From Janibacter limosus NBRC 16128 (GTDB lineage: Bacteria; Actinomycetota; Actinomycetes; Actinomycetales; Dermatophilaceae), in assembly GCF_001570985.1 (NCBI RefSeq), contig NZ_BCSS01000009.1:1-64000 (forward strand): a DNA stretch of 64,000 nt. Reading direction: 5' to 3'. Each line of letters opens with the position of its first letter. The first letter of the stretch is position 1. Positions 39,058 through 47,546 of the stretch are shown piece by piece. Made by a program: the position numbers and the translations under genes. The notes under the pieces are model-generated. The model was not told the origin of the DNA. It saw only the letters and a list, made by a program, of their open reading frames with translations, and made no database searches.

Positions 39058-41355
39058 ATGGCGCAGCAGTCGCCCTCGCAGACCGTGATCGACGAGCGCG
39101 ACGGGGTGGAGGTCGTGCGTACCGATCCGGGGCGGCCCCCCGTCGCCGTGCGCTCCCCGCACCTCGTGACCGGAAGGGAGAAGCTCGTCTTCGCCCTGAT
39201 CGGCCTGCTCGGGGCGGTCGGCTGGGCGATGATCGCGGTGGTCCGCGGCGAGCACGTCAACGCCGTCTGGTTCGTCTTCGCCGCCGTGAGCACCTACATC
39301 ATCGGCTTCCGCTTCTACGCCCGGCTCATCGAGTACAAGGTGCTCAAGCCGCGCGACGAGCGCGCCACTCCTGCCGAGGAGTTCGAGAACGGCAAGGACT
39401 TCATGCCGACCGATCGGCGGGTGCTCTTCGGACACCACTTCGCCGCGATCGCCGGCGCCGGTCCCCTCGTCGGACCCGTCCTCGCCGCCCAGATGGGGTA
39501 CCTGCCCGGCACCTTGTGGATCGTCTTCGGCGTGGTCTTCGCCGGGGCCGTGCAGGACTACATGGTCCTGCACCTGTCCATCCGTCGTGGTGGGCGCAGC
39601 CTGGGTCAGATGGCCCGTGACGAGCTCGGGCGGGTCGGCGGCATCGCCGCGATCGTCGGCGTGCTCGCGATCATGCTCATCCTCATCGCGGTCCTGGGCA
39701 TCGTCGTCATCGGCGCCCTGGCCAACTCCCCCTGGGGCGTCTTCTCCATCGCGATGACCATCCCGATCGCGCTCTTCATGGGCCTGTACCTGCGCTTCCT
39801 GCGCCCCGGCGCCATCGGCGAGATCTCGCTCATCGGGGTCGTGCTGCTCGTCCTCGCGATCGTCGGGGGCGGCTGGGTGTCGGACCACCCGACCCTCGCC
39901 GACACCTTCACCCTCGAGCCGATCACCCTGGCCTGGCTGCTCATCGGTTACGGCTTCGCAGCCTCGGTCCTGCCCGTGTGGCTCCTCCTGGCTCCCCGCG
40001 ACTACCTGTCGACGTACATGAAGGTCGGCACCATCGGCCTGCTCGCCATCGGCATCCTGGTCGCCCGCCCCGAGGTCAAGATGCCGGCGGTCACGGAGTT
40101 CGCCTCCACGGGCGAGGGGCCGGCCTTCGCCGGGTCCCTCTTCCCCTTCCTCTTCATCACCGTCGCCTGCGGTGCCCTCTCCGGATTCCACGCACTGATC
40201 TCCTCCGGCACCACCCCCAAGCTGATCGAGAAGGAGAGCCAGGCGCGCTTCATCGGCTACGGCTCGATGCTCACCGAGTCCTTCGTCGCGATCATGGCGA
40301 TGGTCGCCGCGGTGAGCATCGACCAGCACATCTACTTCGCGATGAATGCCCCCGGCGCGCTGACCGGAGGCACGCCCGCCGACGCCGCCGACTACGTCAA
40401 CGGCCTCCCGCTCGTCACGCCCTCGGGCGGGGCGGTCCCCCCGGTGGATGCCGCCACCCTCCAGCAGGCGGCCGACAGCGTCGGCGAGGAGACGATCATC
40501 TCCCGCACCGGTGGCGCACCAACGCTGGCCTTCGGCATGAGCGAGGTCATGAGCGTCTTCGGCGGGGACTCGCTGAAGAGCTTCTGGTACCACTTCGCGG
40601 TGATGTTCGAGGCACTCTTCATCCTCACCACGGTCGACGCCGGCACCCGCGTCGCGCGCTTCATGTTCTCCGACGCCCTCGGCAACGTGCCCGGTCTGCA
40701 CCGCTTCAAGGACCCGTCCTGGCGCCCCGGTGCCTGGTTGTGCAGCATCGTCGTCGTCGCCGGCTGGGGCTCGATCCTGGTCATGGGCATCCTCGACCCG
40801 CTCGGCGGGATCTACACGCTCTTCCCCCTCTTCGGCATCGCCAACCAGCTGCTCGCAGCGATCGCCCTCGCGGTGGTGACGGCGGTCGTCGTCAAGCAGG
40901 GCAACCTGCGCTGGGCCTGGATCCCGGGCATCGCCCTGGTGTGGGACCTGCTCATCACCCTGTGGGCCTCGTGGCTGAAGATCTTCAGCAGCGACCCCAA
41001 GATCGGCTTCTTCGCCCAGCGTTCGCGCTTCGTCGAGGCCCGGGACAAGGGCGAGCTGCTCACCGGGGCCTCATCGACGGCGGACATGGACAAGATCATC
41101 TTCAACTCCGGCGTCCAGGGCACCCTGTCGATCATCTTCGCCGTGCTGGTGATCATCGTCGTCGCCGCATCGGTCGTCGTGATGGTCCGGGCTGCCCGTG
41201 CCGGAGGCCTGCCGACGAGCGAGGACGAGGGGGTGCCCTCGCGGATCTTCGCCCCGACCGGGCCGATCGCGACACCTGCCGAGAAGGCGGTGCTCCAAGA
41301 GTGGAAGGACGCCGGCCTGGATCCCTCGCCGGCCGCCTCCCGGGGGCACGGATGA
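39058..41355 (+). CDS. cstA: CstA-family carbon starvation protein (peptide/pyruvate transporter)
   Basis: A 765-residue polytopic transporter with roughly sixteen membrane helices. The family signature is unmistakable: [37 protein letters not shown] in parts ([20 protein letters not shown], then [13 protein letters not shown]), GAVQDYMVL, and [35 protein letters not shown] follows. CstA was named for peptide uptake under carbon starvation in E. coli, and relatives import pyruvate. The ATG at 39058 follows GGAGG at 6 nt. The stop overlaps ybdD by 4 bp. It is divergent from lpdA, which fits a link to pyruvate metabolism. Confidence 0.95.
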   Translation: MAQQSPSQTVIDERDGVEVVRTDPGRPPVAVRSPHLVTGREKLVFALIGLLGAVGWAMIAVVRGEHVNAVWFVFAAVSTYIIGFRFYARLIEYKVLKPRDERATPAEEFENGKDFMPTDRRVLFGHHFAAIAGAGPLVGPVLAAQMGYLPGTLWIVFGVVFAGAVQDYMVLHLSIRRGGRSLGQMARDELGRVGGIAAIVGVLAIMLILIAVLGIVVIGALANSPWGVFSIAMTIPIALFMGLYLRFLRPGAIGEISLIGVVLLVLAIVGGGWVSDHPTLADTFTLEPITLAWLLIGYGFAASVLPVWLLLAPRDYLSTYMKVGTIGLLAIGILVARPEVKMPAVTEFASTGEGPAFAGSLFPFLFITVACGALSGFHALISSGTTPKLIEKESQARFIGYGSMLTESFVAIMAMVAAVSIDQHIYFAMNAPGALTGGTPADAADYVNGLPLVTPSGGAVPPVDAATLQQAADSVGEETIISRTGGAPTLAFGMSEVMSVFGGDSLKSFWYHFAVMFEALFILTTVDAGTRVARFMFSDALGNVPGLHRFKDPSWRPGAWLCSIVVVAGWGSILVMGILDPLGGIYTLFPLFGIANQLLAAIALAVVTAVVVKQGNLRWAWIPGIALVWDLLITLWASWLKIFSSDPKIGFFAQRSRFVEARDKGELLTGASSTADMDKIIFNSGVQGTLSIIFAVLVIIVVAASVVVMVRAARAGGLPTSEDEGVPSRIFAPTGPIATPAEKAVLQEWKDAGLDPSPAASRGHG

Positions 41356-41555
41356 CCACGGTCACCGGATCTCCCTTCGAGCTGGTGCGGCGGGTCGGAC
41401 GCTTCGTCAGCGGGGTGACCGGCGGTGACCGCTACGAGCGGTACGTCGAGCACCTGCGACGCGTCCACCCGCAGGACCCGGTGCCGACCCGGGCGCAGTT
41501 CTGGCGCTCGCACTACGAGGAGCAGGAGCGCGACCCCGGCACCCGCTGCTGCTGA
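41352..41555 (+). CDS. YbdD/YjiX-family small protein, CstA partner
   Basis: A 67-residue protein of the YbdD/YjiX family, encoded immediately after cstA/btsT-type transporters and needed for transport in E. coli. The conserved core is VGGDRYERYVEHLRRVHPQ-like (here VTGGDRYERYVEHLRRVHP), and it ends SHYEEQERDPGTRCC. The ATG start overlaps the cstA stop (ATGA), so it is coupled. Its own stop abuts the convergent mrdA stop: TGA and the reverse-strand TGA form TGATCA with no bases between, so no terminator separates the two operons. Confidence 0.88.
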   Translation: MTTVTGSPFELVRRVGRFVSGVTGGDRYERYVEHLRRVHPQDPVPTRAQFWRSHYEEQERDPGTRCC

Positions 41556-43556
41556 TCAGTCCCCGAGGTCCGCGAGCTCCTCGTGGATCTGTCGGGCGAT
41601 CGGCGCGGCGGTGGCGCCACCGGTCCCACCCTGGGACACGACGACGGCCACGACATAGCGTGGCTTGGTGGTCGGTGCGTAGGAGACGAACCACGCCGTG
41701 TCCTGCTTGCCGTAGACCTCCGCGGTACCGGTCTTGCCCGCGACCGGCCACTCCTTCAGCGGAAAGCCGGCGAAGGCCGAGTGCGCGGTCCCGCCCCGCT
41801 CGGCCACCACGTCCTTGAGCGCTCCACGCAGCAGGCGGCCCGAGCGACCGGGCAGGTCGACCTGCTGTGCGGTGGGGACATCGAGGGAGGTGCGGACGCC
41901 GTCGGGCGAGATGCTCGCCCGGCCCAGGTGAGGGCTCGGCTGCGCGCCCTCCTGGGCGATGGTGCCGAAGACACGGGCCATCTGCAGCAGCGTCGCGGTG
42001 ACATCGCCCTGACCGATCGACAGGTTGGCCTCGTCGCCCGGGCGGAACTGGTAGCCGGTCTCGCAGTTTTCCTTCGCGACCGCGGTGAGGTACGCGCGTC
42101 GGGTGCGGTCCGTGATCTCCGGGTGGCCGCGGCGGGCGTCCCTGCACGATGCGACCTTGGTGCTCTGCCACCAGTCGCGCTTCCACGCACGGTCGGGGAT
42201 GCGTCCGGCGGACTCCGACGGGAGGTCGATGCCGGTCTGCTCGCCGAGCCCCAGGTCCCGGGCGGTGTCGATGAGCGGGTCCCCGGCGTCGTCGCCGGCA
42301 GACAGCCCACCCTGGTCGCGCCAGACCTGCTCGGCGACCCGGTAGAAGACGGTGTCGCAGGAGACCTTGATCGCCTCGCTCCAGGTGATCCTCCCGAAGG
42401 CACGCGACTCGTAGTTGTTGAAGGTCCGGTCCCCGATCCGGTGAGACGAGGTGCAGTTGACCACGTCGTCGAGGTCGGTCCCCGCAGCCACCGCCCCGGG
42501 CAGGGTGACGGCCTTGAAGGTCGAGGCGGGCGGCTGGGCCACCCCGGTCACCCGGTCGATGAGCGGACTGCGGTCCCCCTCCGTGAGCTCCTCGTAGCGC
42601 TCCTGCGTCACTCCCTCGGACCAGACGGACGGGTCATAGGTGGGCACGCTCGCGGAGGCGAGGACGCCCCCATCGCGCAGATCGAGGACCACGGCTGCTG
42701 CGCTGTCGGCCCGGTGCCCACGATCACGGGCCCGCTCCACACCGTCGGCGAGCGCCGCCTCACTCGCCCGTTGCACCGGCAGGTCGAGAGTGGTGACGAG
42801 GTCGGCCCCGGCCACCGGCTCGGTGCGGCTCGTCTCCTCGACCGCGACCCCGCGCGCGTCGACGCGCACCTCGCTGTGGCCGGGCGTGCCGCGCAGCAGC
42901 TCGTCGTACTGATGCTCCAGGCCGGCAGCACCGACGAGGTCGGCGTCGGTGATCGTGCCGTCGGAGGCCTCGACGGTCTGGGCGTCGGGGCGGGTGAGGT
43001 AGCCGGTCGTCTGCGGGGCACCGCCCCCCTTCGCTGCGGGGTAGGAGCGCACCGGCTGGCTGGTCACGGCCACACCGGGGTAGCGCTCGGGGCGCTCGGT
43101 CAGGGTGGCGGCAGCGGCCGGGTCCACGTCGACGGCGATGGGCACGGGGACCAGGGCAGAGCCTGCCCAGCAGTCCGGCGGGTCAGCGGCGCCGGGTGCG
43201 CCGCACAGGGTGGTGCGTCCCCACAAGCGGGCGAAGGGGAGGTCCAGTGTCGTGGCGAGGCGGCGCACCGTGGCCCGTCCCCCGTCCTCGGCATCGGCGA
43301 GTGATCGGCGGTCGATGGTGACATCGGTGCGCACGGCGTTGTCCACGAGCGGCCGACCGTCCCGGTCGAGGATGCGCCCCCGCAACGCGGGAAGGGCGAC
43401 GCGCGAGGCACCCGGGAGGGCCACCCGGTCGTCGCCTGCGGGGTGGTCGGTGAGCTGCAGCTGACCCAGACGTCCGACGAGGACGCCGGCGAGCAGCACG
43501 AGGACGACGAGCGAGGCGAGCATGCGCGCCTGCAGCCGCGGGGCCCCGCGCCTCAC
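41556..43556 (-). CDS. mrdA: Penicillin-binding protein 2 (class B transpeptidase, elongasome)
   Basis: A 666-residue class B PBP that cross-links peptidoglycan during wall elongation. An N-terminal anchor (MLASLVVLVLLAGVLVGRLGQLQL) is followed by the PBP dimer domain and the transpeptidase domain. The active-site Ser is in PPASTFKAVTLP (about residue 345). The second motif is SCDTVFYRV, where SCD replaces SxN as in other PBP2s. The third is WPVAGKTGTAEV. The GTG at 43556 was chosen because it overlaps the mreD stop (GTGA). The frame is open to 43751 but that region is mreD antisense. rodA, which usually follows mrdA in actinobacteria, is absent here. Confidence 0.93.
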   Translation of the reverse strand: MRRGAPRLQARMLASLVVLVLLAGVLVGRLGQLQLTDHPAGDDRVALPGASRVALPALRGRILDRDGRPLVDNAVRTDVTIDRRSLADAEDGGRATVRRLATTLDLPFARLWGRTTLCGAPGAADPPDCWAGSALVPVPIAVDVDPAAAATLTERPERYPGVAVTSQPVRSYPAAKGGGAPQTTGYLTRPDAQTVEASDGTITDADLVGAAGLEHQYDELLRGTPGHSEVRVDARGVAVEETSRTEPVAGADLVTTLDLPVQRASEAALADGVERARDRGHRADSAAAVVLDLRDGGVLASASVPTYDPSVWSEGVTQERYEELTEGDRSPLIDRVTGVAQPPASTFKAVTLPGAVAAGTDLDDVVNCTSSHRIGDRTFNNYESRAFGRITWSEAIKVSCDTVFYRVAEQVWRDQGGLSAGDDAGDPLIDTARDLGLGEQTGIDLPSESAGRIPDRAWKRDWWQSTKVASCRDARRGHPEITDRTRRAYLTAVAKENCETGYQFRPGDEANLSIGQGDVTATLLQMARVFGTIAQEGAQPSPHLGRASISPDGVRTSLDVPTAQQVDLPGRSGRLLRGALKDVVAERGGTAHSAFAGFPLKEWPVAGKTGTAEVYGKQDTAWFVSYAPTTKPRYVVAVVVSQGGTGGATAAPIARQIHEELADLGD

Positions 43557-44041
43557 GCCCACCGCCTCCGCACCAGTCCGGCCTCGATCCGCTCGACGAC
43601 CCCGACCAGGACCAGCCCGAGAGTGGCGGTGGCCAGGACCTGCCAGGCCAGAGGTCCCCACGCGACGGGTCGGGCACTGGCCAGGTCGATCAGGATCGGG
43701 GCTGCACGGGTGACGAGAACAGCGGCCGCGACGACGGGGACCGGCCACCACCAGGGGTGACCGGCACGCCGGTGCGCGGTCCCGGCGATCCAGCCGGCCG
43801 CGGCATATCCCAGGGCGGAGAGCCCGAGGGGTACCGCGACCGGTGGCGCGAGGTCGAGGAGCCAGCCGCCCAGGAGACCGGTGAGCGCGCCGGGGCCGGG
43901 CCCGGCTGAGAGCGCGACCCCGACGACGACGATGACGATGAAGTCCGGCGGTGCGAGCACCCCCCGGGTCCCCAGCGCGAGGACCACGACGAGCGCGACC
44001 GCCAGGAGCAGCAGTCGCACGGGCCAGCGCAGACCGGTCAT
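43553..44041 (-). CDS. mreD: Rod-shape-determining protein MreD
   Basis: A 162-residue polytopic membrane protein with five or six helices, the poorly conserved MreD subunit of the elongasome. LALGTRGVLAPPDFIVIVVVGVALSAGPGPGALTGLLGGWLLDLAPP is the recognisable stretch (cut: GALTGLLGGWLLDLAPP). Identification rests as much on position as on sequence: it lies between mreC and mrdA, overlapping both by 4 bp. Confidence 0.88.
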   Translation of the reverse strand: MTGLRWPVRLLLLAVALVVVLALGTRGVLAPPDFIVIVVVGVALSAGPGPGALTGLLGGWLLDLAPPVAVPLGLSALGYAAAGWIAGTAHRRAGHPWWWPVPVVAAAVLVTRAAPILIDLASARPVAWGPLAWQVLATATLGLVLVGVVERIEAGLVRRRWA

Positions 44042-44814
44042 GACGTGCGCTTCGTCGTGCGACCGGGCCCGGTGATCACGGCCACGACGTCGACGGTGGC
44101 CAGGTCCACGGCCGGCTCGACGACCGCAGTGTCGGTGAGCGCCCCGGGGGCCTTGGCGACTCGGCTGATCGTGCCGACGCGGACGCCGGGAGGATAGGGG
44201 CGGGCGCCGGGGCTGCCGAGGGTGGTGACCTCGTCCCCTCTCGCCACGCGGTCCCGGGTCAGCTGGGTGATGACGAGCTCGTCCGCGGCATGGGCAGTCG
44301 TGGGGTCCGACCCCGAGAGGGTGCCGATGACTCCCCGTTCACCCGTGCGCACGCCGACACCGGAATTGCCCGCGCCGATGACCTCGACATCCGCGCTCCA
44401 CTCCCCCACAGAGACGACCCGACCGACGAGACCGCCGGGGGCGATGACGGCGCTGTCGACGCGCACGCCGTCGCGACGTCCGACGTCGAGGGTGATCCGC
44501 TCCGGGCCCGATGCCCCTGCGCGGTCGAGCGCCACGACACGGGCGGTGACGCTCGGGAGGTCGCCGGTGTCGAGGCCGACGGCCTGGCCCTCGGTGTCCT
44601 GTCGGTCCCGCAGCCGCCGCACCTCCTCCGCCAGGGCGATGTTGTCCCGCTTGAGCCGATCGCTCTCATCGCCGCGTGGGGCGACCAGCCGCTCCACCGG
44701 GCCGAGGACCGCGTCCCCGACCCCGCGGACAGGGCCGAGCGGTGCGCCGGCGAGGTCCGCGAGCAGGACGAGCAGGGTGAGTGCCAACAGGACCGGAAGG
44801 ATGCGGCGACGCAT
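44038..44814 (-). CDS. mreC: Rod-shape-determining protein MreC
   Basis: A 258-residue bitopic membrane protein with a single N-terminal anchor (ILPVLLALTLLVLLADLAG), a short coiled coil (RLKRDNIALAEEVRRLRD) and the extracellular MreC beta domain. Family blocks are VTARVVALDRAGASGPERITLDVGRRDGVR (in part: ERITLDVGRRDGV), GGLVGRVVSVG, and GAGNSGVGVRTGERGVIGTLSG. It bridges MreB to the periplasmic synthases. The ATG overlaps the mreB stop by one base (TGATG), and the end overlaps mreD by 4 bp. Confidence 0.93.
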   Translation of the reverse strand: MRRRILPVLLALTLLVLLADLAGAPLGPVRGVGDAVLGPVERLVAPRGDESDRLKRDNIALAEEVRRLRDRQDTEGQAVGLDTGDLPSVTARVVALDRAGASGPERITLDVGRRDGVRVDSAVIAPGGLVGRVVSVGEWSADVEVIGAGNSGVGVRTGERGVIGTLSGSDPTTAHAADELVITQLTRDRVARGDEVTTLGSPGARPYPPGVRVGTISRVAKAPGALTDTAVVEPAVDLATVDVVAVITGPGRTTKRTS

Positions 44815-45854
44815 CAGAACCGGTGCCCGTCGACCAGGACGGGCTGCAGGGCAGCGAAGTCGTCGACGCAGCGGCCGGCACCGCGCACCACGGCACGCAG
44901 CGGGGCTTCGGCCACGCTGACGGGGACCCCGAGCTCGTGCCGCAGCAGCGCATCGAGACCGCGCAGCAGCGCGCCGCCCCCGGTGAGGGTGATGCCTCGC
45001 TCGAGGACATCACCAGCCAGCTCCGGCGGGCACCGGTCGAGGACATCGCGCACGAGCCCGACGATCTCCCCGACGGGTCGAGAGATCGCCCGACGGATCT
45101 CGGCGGAGCCCACGTCGACGGTCTTGGGCAGACCGGTCACGAGATCACGGCCACGCACCCTGGTGGTCGCCTCCTTCGCGAGGGGGAAGGCGGAGCCCAC
45201 CTCGACCTTGATGTGCTCGGCGCTGCGCTCCCCCAGCAGCAGCGAGAGGTTGCGCCGCACGTGCTCGGCGATCGCGTCGTCGACCGCGTCGCCCGCGGTG
45301 CGGGTGCTGCGTGAGGCGACGATCCCGCCGAGGGCGATGACGGCGACATCGGTCGAGCCGCCGCCGATGTCGACGACCATCGAGGCCTGGGTGTCCGTCA
45401 CGGGCAGCCCGGCGCCGATGGCGGCGACCATGGGCTCCTCGACGAGGTACACGCGGCGGGCGCCGACCCGCAGGGCAGCCTCCTCGACGGCGCGGCGCTC
45501 GACGCCCGTGATGTCGCTCGGGATGCACACGACGACCCGCGGTCGAAAGACGCTCGAGATCCCGACGCGGTCGGTGAACCACCGCAGCATCTGCTCGGTG
45601 GCATCAGGCTCGTTGATGACCCCGGCCCGCAGCGGACGCACCGCCCGCAGGGCACCCGGGGTGCGCCCGAGCATCTCCTTGGCCCGCGTGCCGGCGGCCA
45701 CGAGCTCACCGGTCTCGACGCTCAGCGCGACGACGCTCGGCTCGTCGAGGACGACGCCGCGGCCCTGCTGGTGGATCAGGGTGTTGGCCGTGCCCAGGTC
45801 GATGGCCAGGTCGCGCGAGAAGCGCGCACGCGCTCCCCGCGCTCCTGTCACCAC
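44814..45854 (-). CDS. mreB: Actin-like rod-shape protein MreB
   Basis: A 346-residue bacterial actin that positions wall synthesis. Phosphate-1 motif DLAIDLGTANTLIHQQGRG, MLGRTPGALRAVRPLRAGVI (a hallmark MreB segment, with TPG), VVCIPSDITGVERRAVEEAA, phosphate-2 MVVDIGGGSTDVAVIALGG, and the adenosine motif LTGGGALLRGLDALL are all present. The start is GTG at 45854 (VVTGARGARARF), immediately after the ndk stop (45856-45858). Its presence with mreCD and mrdA predicts lateral wall growth and a rod or short-rod phase, noteworthy because many Micrococcales have lost mre genes. Confidence 0.94.
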   Translation of the reverse strand: MVTGARGARARFSRDLAIDLGTANTLIHQQGRGVVLDEPSVVALSVETGELVAAGTRAKEMLGRTPGALRAVRPLRAGVINEPDATEQMLRWFTDRVGISSVFRPRVVVCIPSDITGVERRAVEEAALRVGARRVYLVEEPMVAAIGAGLPVTDTQASMVVDIGGGSTDVAVIALGGIVASRSTRTAGDAVDDAIAEHVRRNLSLLLGERSAEHIKVEVGSAFPLAKEATTRVRGRDLVTGLPKTVDVGSAEIRRAISRPVGEIVGLVRDVLDRCPPELAGDVLERGITLTGGGALLRGLDALLRHELGVPVSVAEAPLRAVVRGAGRCVDDFAALQPVLVDGHRF

Positions 45855-45855
45855 G

Positions 45856-46290
45856 TCAGAGGCTCGGGAACCAGATGCCGATCTCGCGGGCAGCGGACTC
45901 CGGGGAGTCAGAGCCGTGGACGATGTTTTCGTCCACGGTGCCGGCCCACTTGCGCCCGAGGTCACCACGGATGGTGCCCGGGGCGGCCTCGGTCGGCTTG
46001 GTCGCGCCGGCGAGGGAGCGGAAGCCCTTGATGCACTCCTGGCCCTCGATGACGACGGCCGCGACGGGGCCGGAGGCCATGAAGTCCAGGAGCGGCTCGT
46101 AGAAGGGCTTGCCCTCGTGCTCGGCGTAGTGCGCTGCCAGCTGCTCACGGGTCGGGGTGAGGACGGACAGTGCGGCGAGGGTGTACCCCTTCGCCTCGAT
46201 GCGGCGGATCACCTCGCCGGTGAGCCCACGACGGAAGCCGTCGGGCTTGACGAGGATGAGGGAACGTTCGGTCTGCGCAGTCTCGGTCAC
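45856..46290 (-). CDS. ndk: Nucleoside diphosphate kinase
   Basis: A 144-residue kinase balancing NTP and dNTP pools through a phosphohistidine. RSLILVKPDGFRRGLTGEVIRRIEAKGY is the N-terminal signature (shown as LILVKPDGFRRGLTGEVI). The active-site His is in NIVHGSDSPESAAREIGIWF. The start is GTG at 46290, with TACGCT ending 7 nt upstream, so it is probably leaderless. It is followed directly by mreB, so the whole shape-gene cluster may be transcribed from the ndk promoter. Confidence 0.97.
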   Translation of the reverse strand: MTETAQTERSLILVKPDGFRRGLTGEVIRRIEAKGYTLAALSVLTPTREQLAAHYAEHEGKPFYEPLLDFMASGPVAAVVIEGQECIKGFRSLAGATKPTEAAPGTIRGDLGRKWAGTVDENIVHGSDSPESAAREIGIWFPSL

Positions 46291-46297
46291 GGTGCCC

Positions 46298-46303
46298 AGC
46301 GTA
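46298..46303 (-). promoter_or_regulatory. -10 element of leaderless ndk(-mreBCD-mrdA) promoter
   Basis: The minus strand reads TACGCT, 7 nt before the ndk GTG at 46290. It lies in the 14-bp gap after uppP, so its -35 must be inside the uppP coding end. Confidence 0.48.
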
Positions 46304-46304
46304 G

Positions 46305-47132
46305 TCACGCCGCGATCGTGCCCGTACCCAGCAGGGCGAAGAGGCCCAGAGCCAGCAGGATCCGGTAGATCATGAAGGGCGTGAAGGTGTGGGTCGTGAT
46401 GTAGCGCATGAACCACGCGATGACCGCGTAACCGACCACGAAGGCGATGACGGTCGCGACGACGATCGGCCCCCAGCCGGTCTCCCCCGTGCCCTCGCCA
46501 CCGGCGATCTTGACGACCTGGAGCCCACCGGACGCGATGACGGCCGGGATGGCGAGCAGGAAGCTGTAGCGGGCGGCCGTCACGCGGGTGTAGCCCATGA
46601 AGAGACCACCGGCGATCGTGCCGCCGCTGCGCGAGACGCCCGGGATGAGGGCCAGGGCCTGCCAGAGGCCGTAGAAGATGCCGTGCTTCCAGGTGAGGTC
46701 GGTCAGCTCGCGGCGTTGCGTGCCCACGCGCTCGGCGACCATGATGACGATCGCGAAGACGAGGAGCATCGTCGCGGTGATCCACAGGCTGCGCAGCGAG
46801 GTCTCGATCTGGTCCTGGAAGAGGATGCCGAGCAGGCCGATGGGGATGGTGCCGATGATGACCAACCAGCCCATGCGCACGTCGGGGTCGTCCTTGGCCA
46901 CCTTGCCCGCGAGCGCGAGGAACCACTTGCGGATGATCGTCGTGATGTCGCGCCAGAAGTAGATGACCACCGCGGCCTCGGTCCCGAGCTGGGTGATGGC
47001 GGTGAAGGCCGCCCCGGGGTCCTCCTGACCGAGGAGCTGCCCGACGATCGAGACGTGTGCGCTGGAGCTCACGGGGAGGAACTCGGTGAGTCCCTGGACG
47101 AGTCCGAGGATCACGGCGGTGAGGAAGTCCAC
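46305..47132 (-). CDS. uppP: Undecaprenyl-diphosphatase (UppP/BacA)
   Basis: A 275-residue integral-membrane phosphatase that recycles undecaprenyl diphosphate after wall-precursor transfer and confers bacitracin tolerance. The two active-site regions are complete: [18 protein letters not shown] near the N-terminus and [20 protein letters not shown] in the second half. About eight helices are visible. It lies next to ndk-mreBCD-mrdA and 2 bp after the DUF4233 gene, so it is probably co-transcribed with folC and DUF4233 and functionally linked to the wall cluster. Confidence 0.96.
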   Translation of the reverse strand: MDFLTAVILGLVQGLTEFLPVSSSAHVSIVGQLLGQEDPGAAFTAITQLGTEAAVVIYFWRDITTIIRKWFLALAGKVAKDDPDVRMGWLVIIGTIPIGLLGILFQDQIETSLRSLWITATMLLVFAIVIMVAERVGTQRRELTDLTWKHGIFYGLWQALALIPGVSRSGGTIAGGLFMGYTRVTAARYSFLLAIPAVIASGGLQVVKIAGGEGTGETGWGPIVVATVIAFVVGYAVIAWFMRYITTHTFTPFMIYRILLALGLFALLGTGTIAA

Positions 47133-47134
47133 GG

Positions 47135-47530
47135 TCAGCTCTCCTGCTGGGTCATGGCCCGTGCGGCCTGTTCACGATCAACGCGCCGACCGACGTGCTG
47201 GCAGTAGCCGTAGAGCAGCGCGAAGACGATGCCGACGACGAACATCATGCCGACGAAGAATCCGGACAGGATGGAAAAAGCCTGAACGGCCCATCCGAGA
47301 GCGGGCCCGAAGGGCCGGCGCATGAGTCCCGCGGCGACGATCGCGAGGACCGCGAGGATGCACATGAGGACGAAGGGGGTCAGGCCGGCGAGCACAGCAC
47401 CCTGGTCCGGGTCGAGGCCCCGGCTGGCGAGCGCACCGAAGAAGATGACCAACCCCTGGCCACCGAGGACGGTGGCGAGCATCCGCCACATGAACTTGCC
47501 CTGCGGGCGCGGGCGATCGTCTGGAGTCAC
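47135..47530 (-). CDS. DUF4233 membrane protein
   Basis: A 131-residue small membrane protein with four hydrophobic segments. [27 protein letters not shown] and the closing [24 protein letters not shown] match DUF4233, a family of unknown function found almost always directly downstream of folC in actinobacteria. The GTG at 47530 ([14 protein letters not shown]) was chosen; it is 17 nt past the folC stop, with TACTCT 8 nt upstream. It ends 2 bp before uppP. No catalytic residues are evident. Confidence 0.85.
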   Translation of the reverse strand: MTPDDRPRPQGKFMWRMLATVLGGQGLVIFFGALASRGLDPDQGAVLAGLTPFVLMCILAVLAIVAAGLMRRPFGPALGWAVQAFSILSGFFVGMMFVVGIVFALLYGYCQHVGRRVDREQAARAMTQQES

Positions 47531-47546
47531 GGGGGTCAAGAGTAGG

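Noticed and set aside
37585-40701. A 1038-codon minus-strand frame extending lpdA far upstream
   Set aside because: The upstream two thirds is antisense to cstA, is highly charged with no domain, and lies beyond a good leaderless start at 38982. High GC leaves long spurious open frames.
44259-46368. Plus-strand frames across mreB/mreC, up to 692 codons
   Set aside because: They oppose the strongly supported mre genes and ndk, with no motif of their own.
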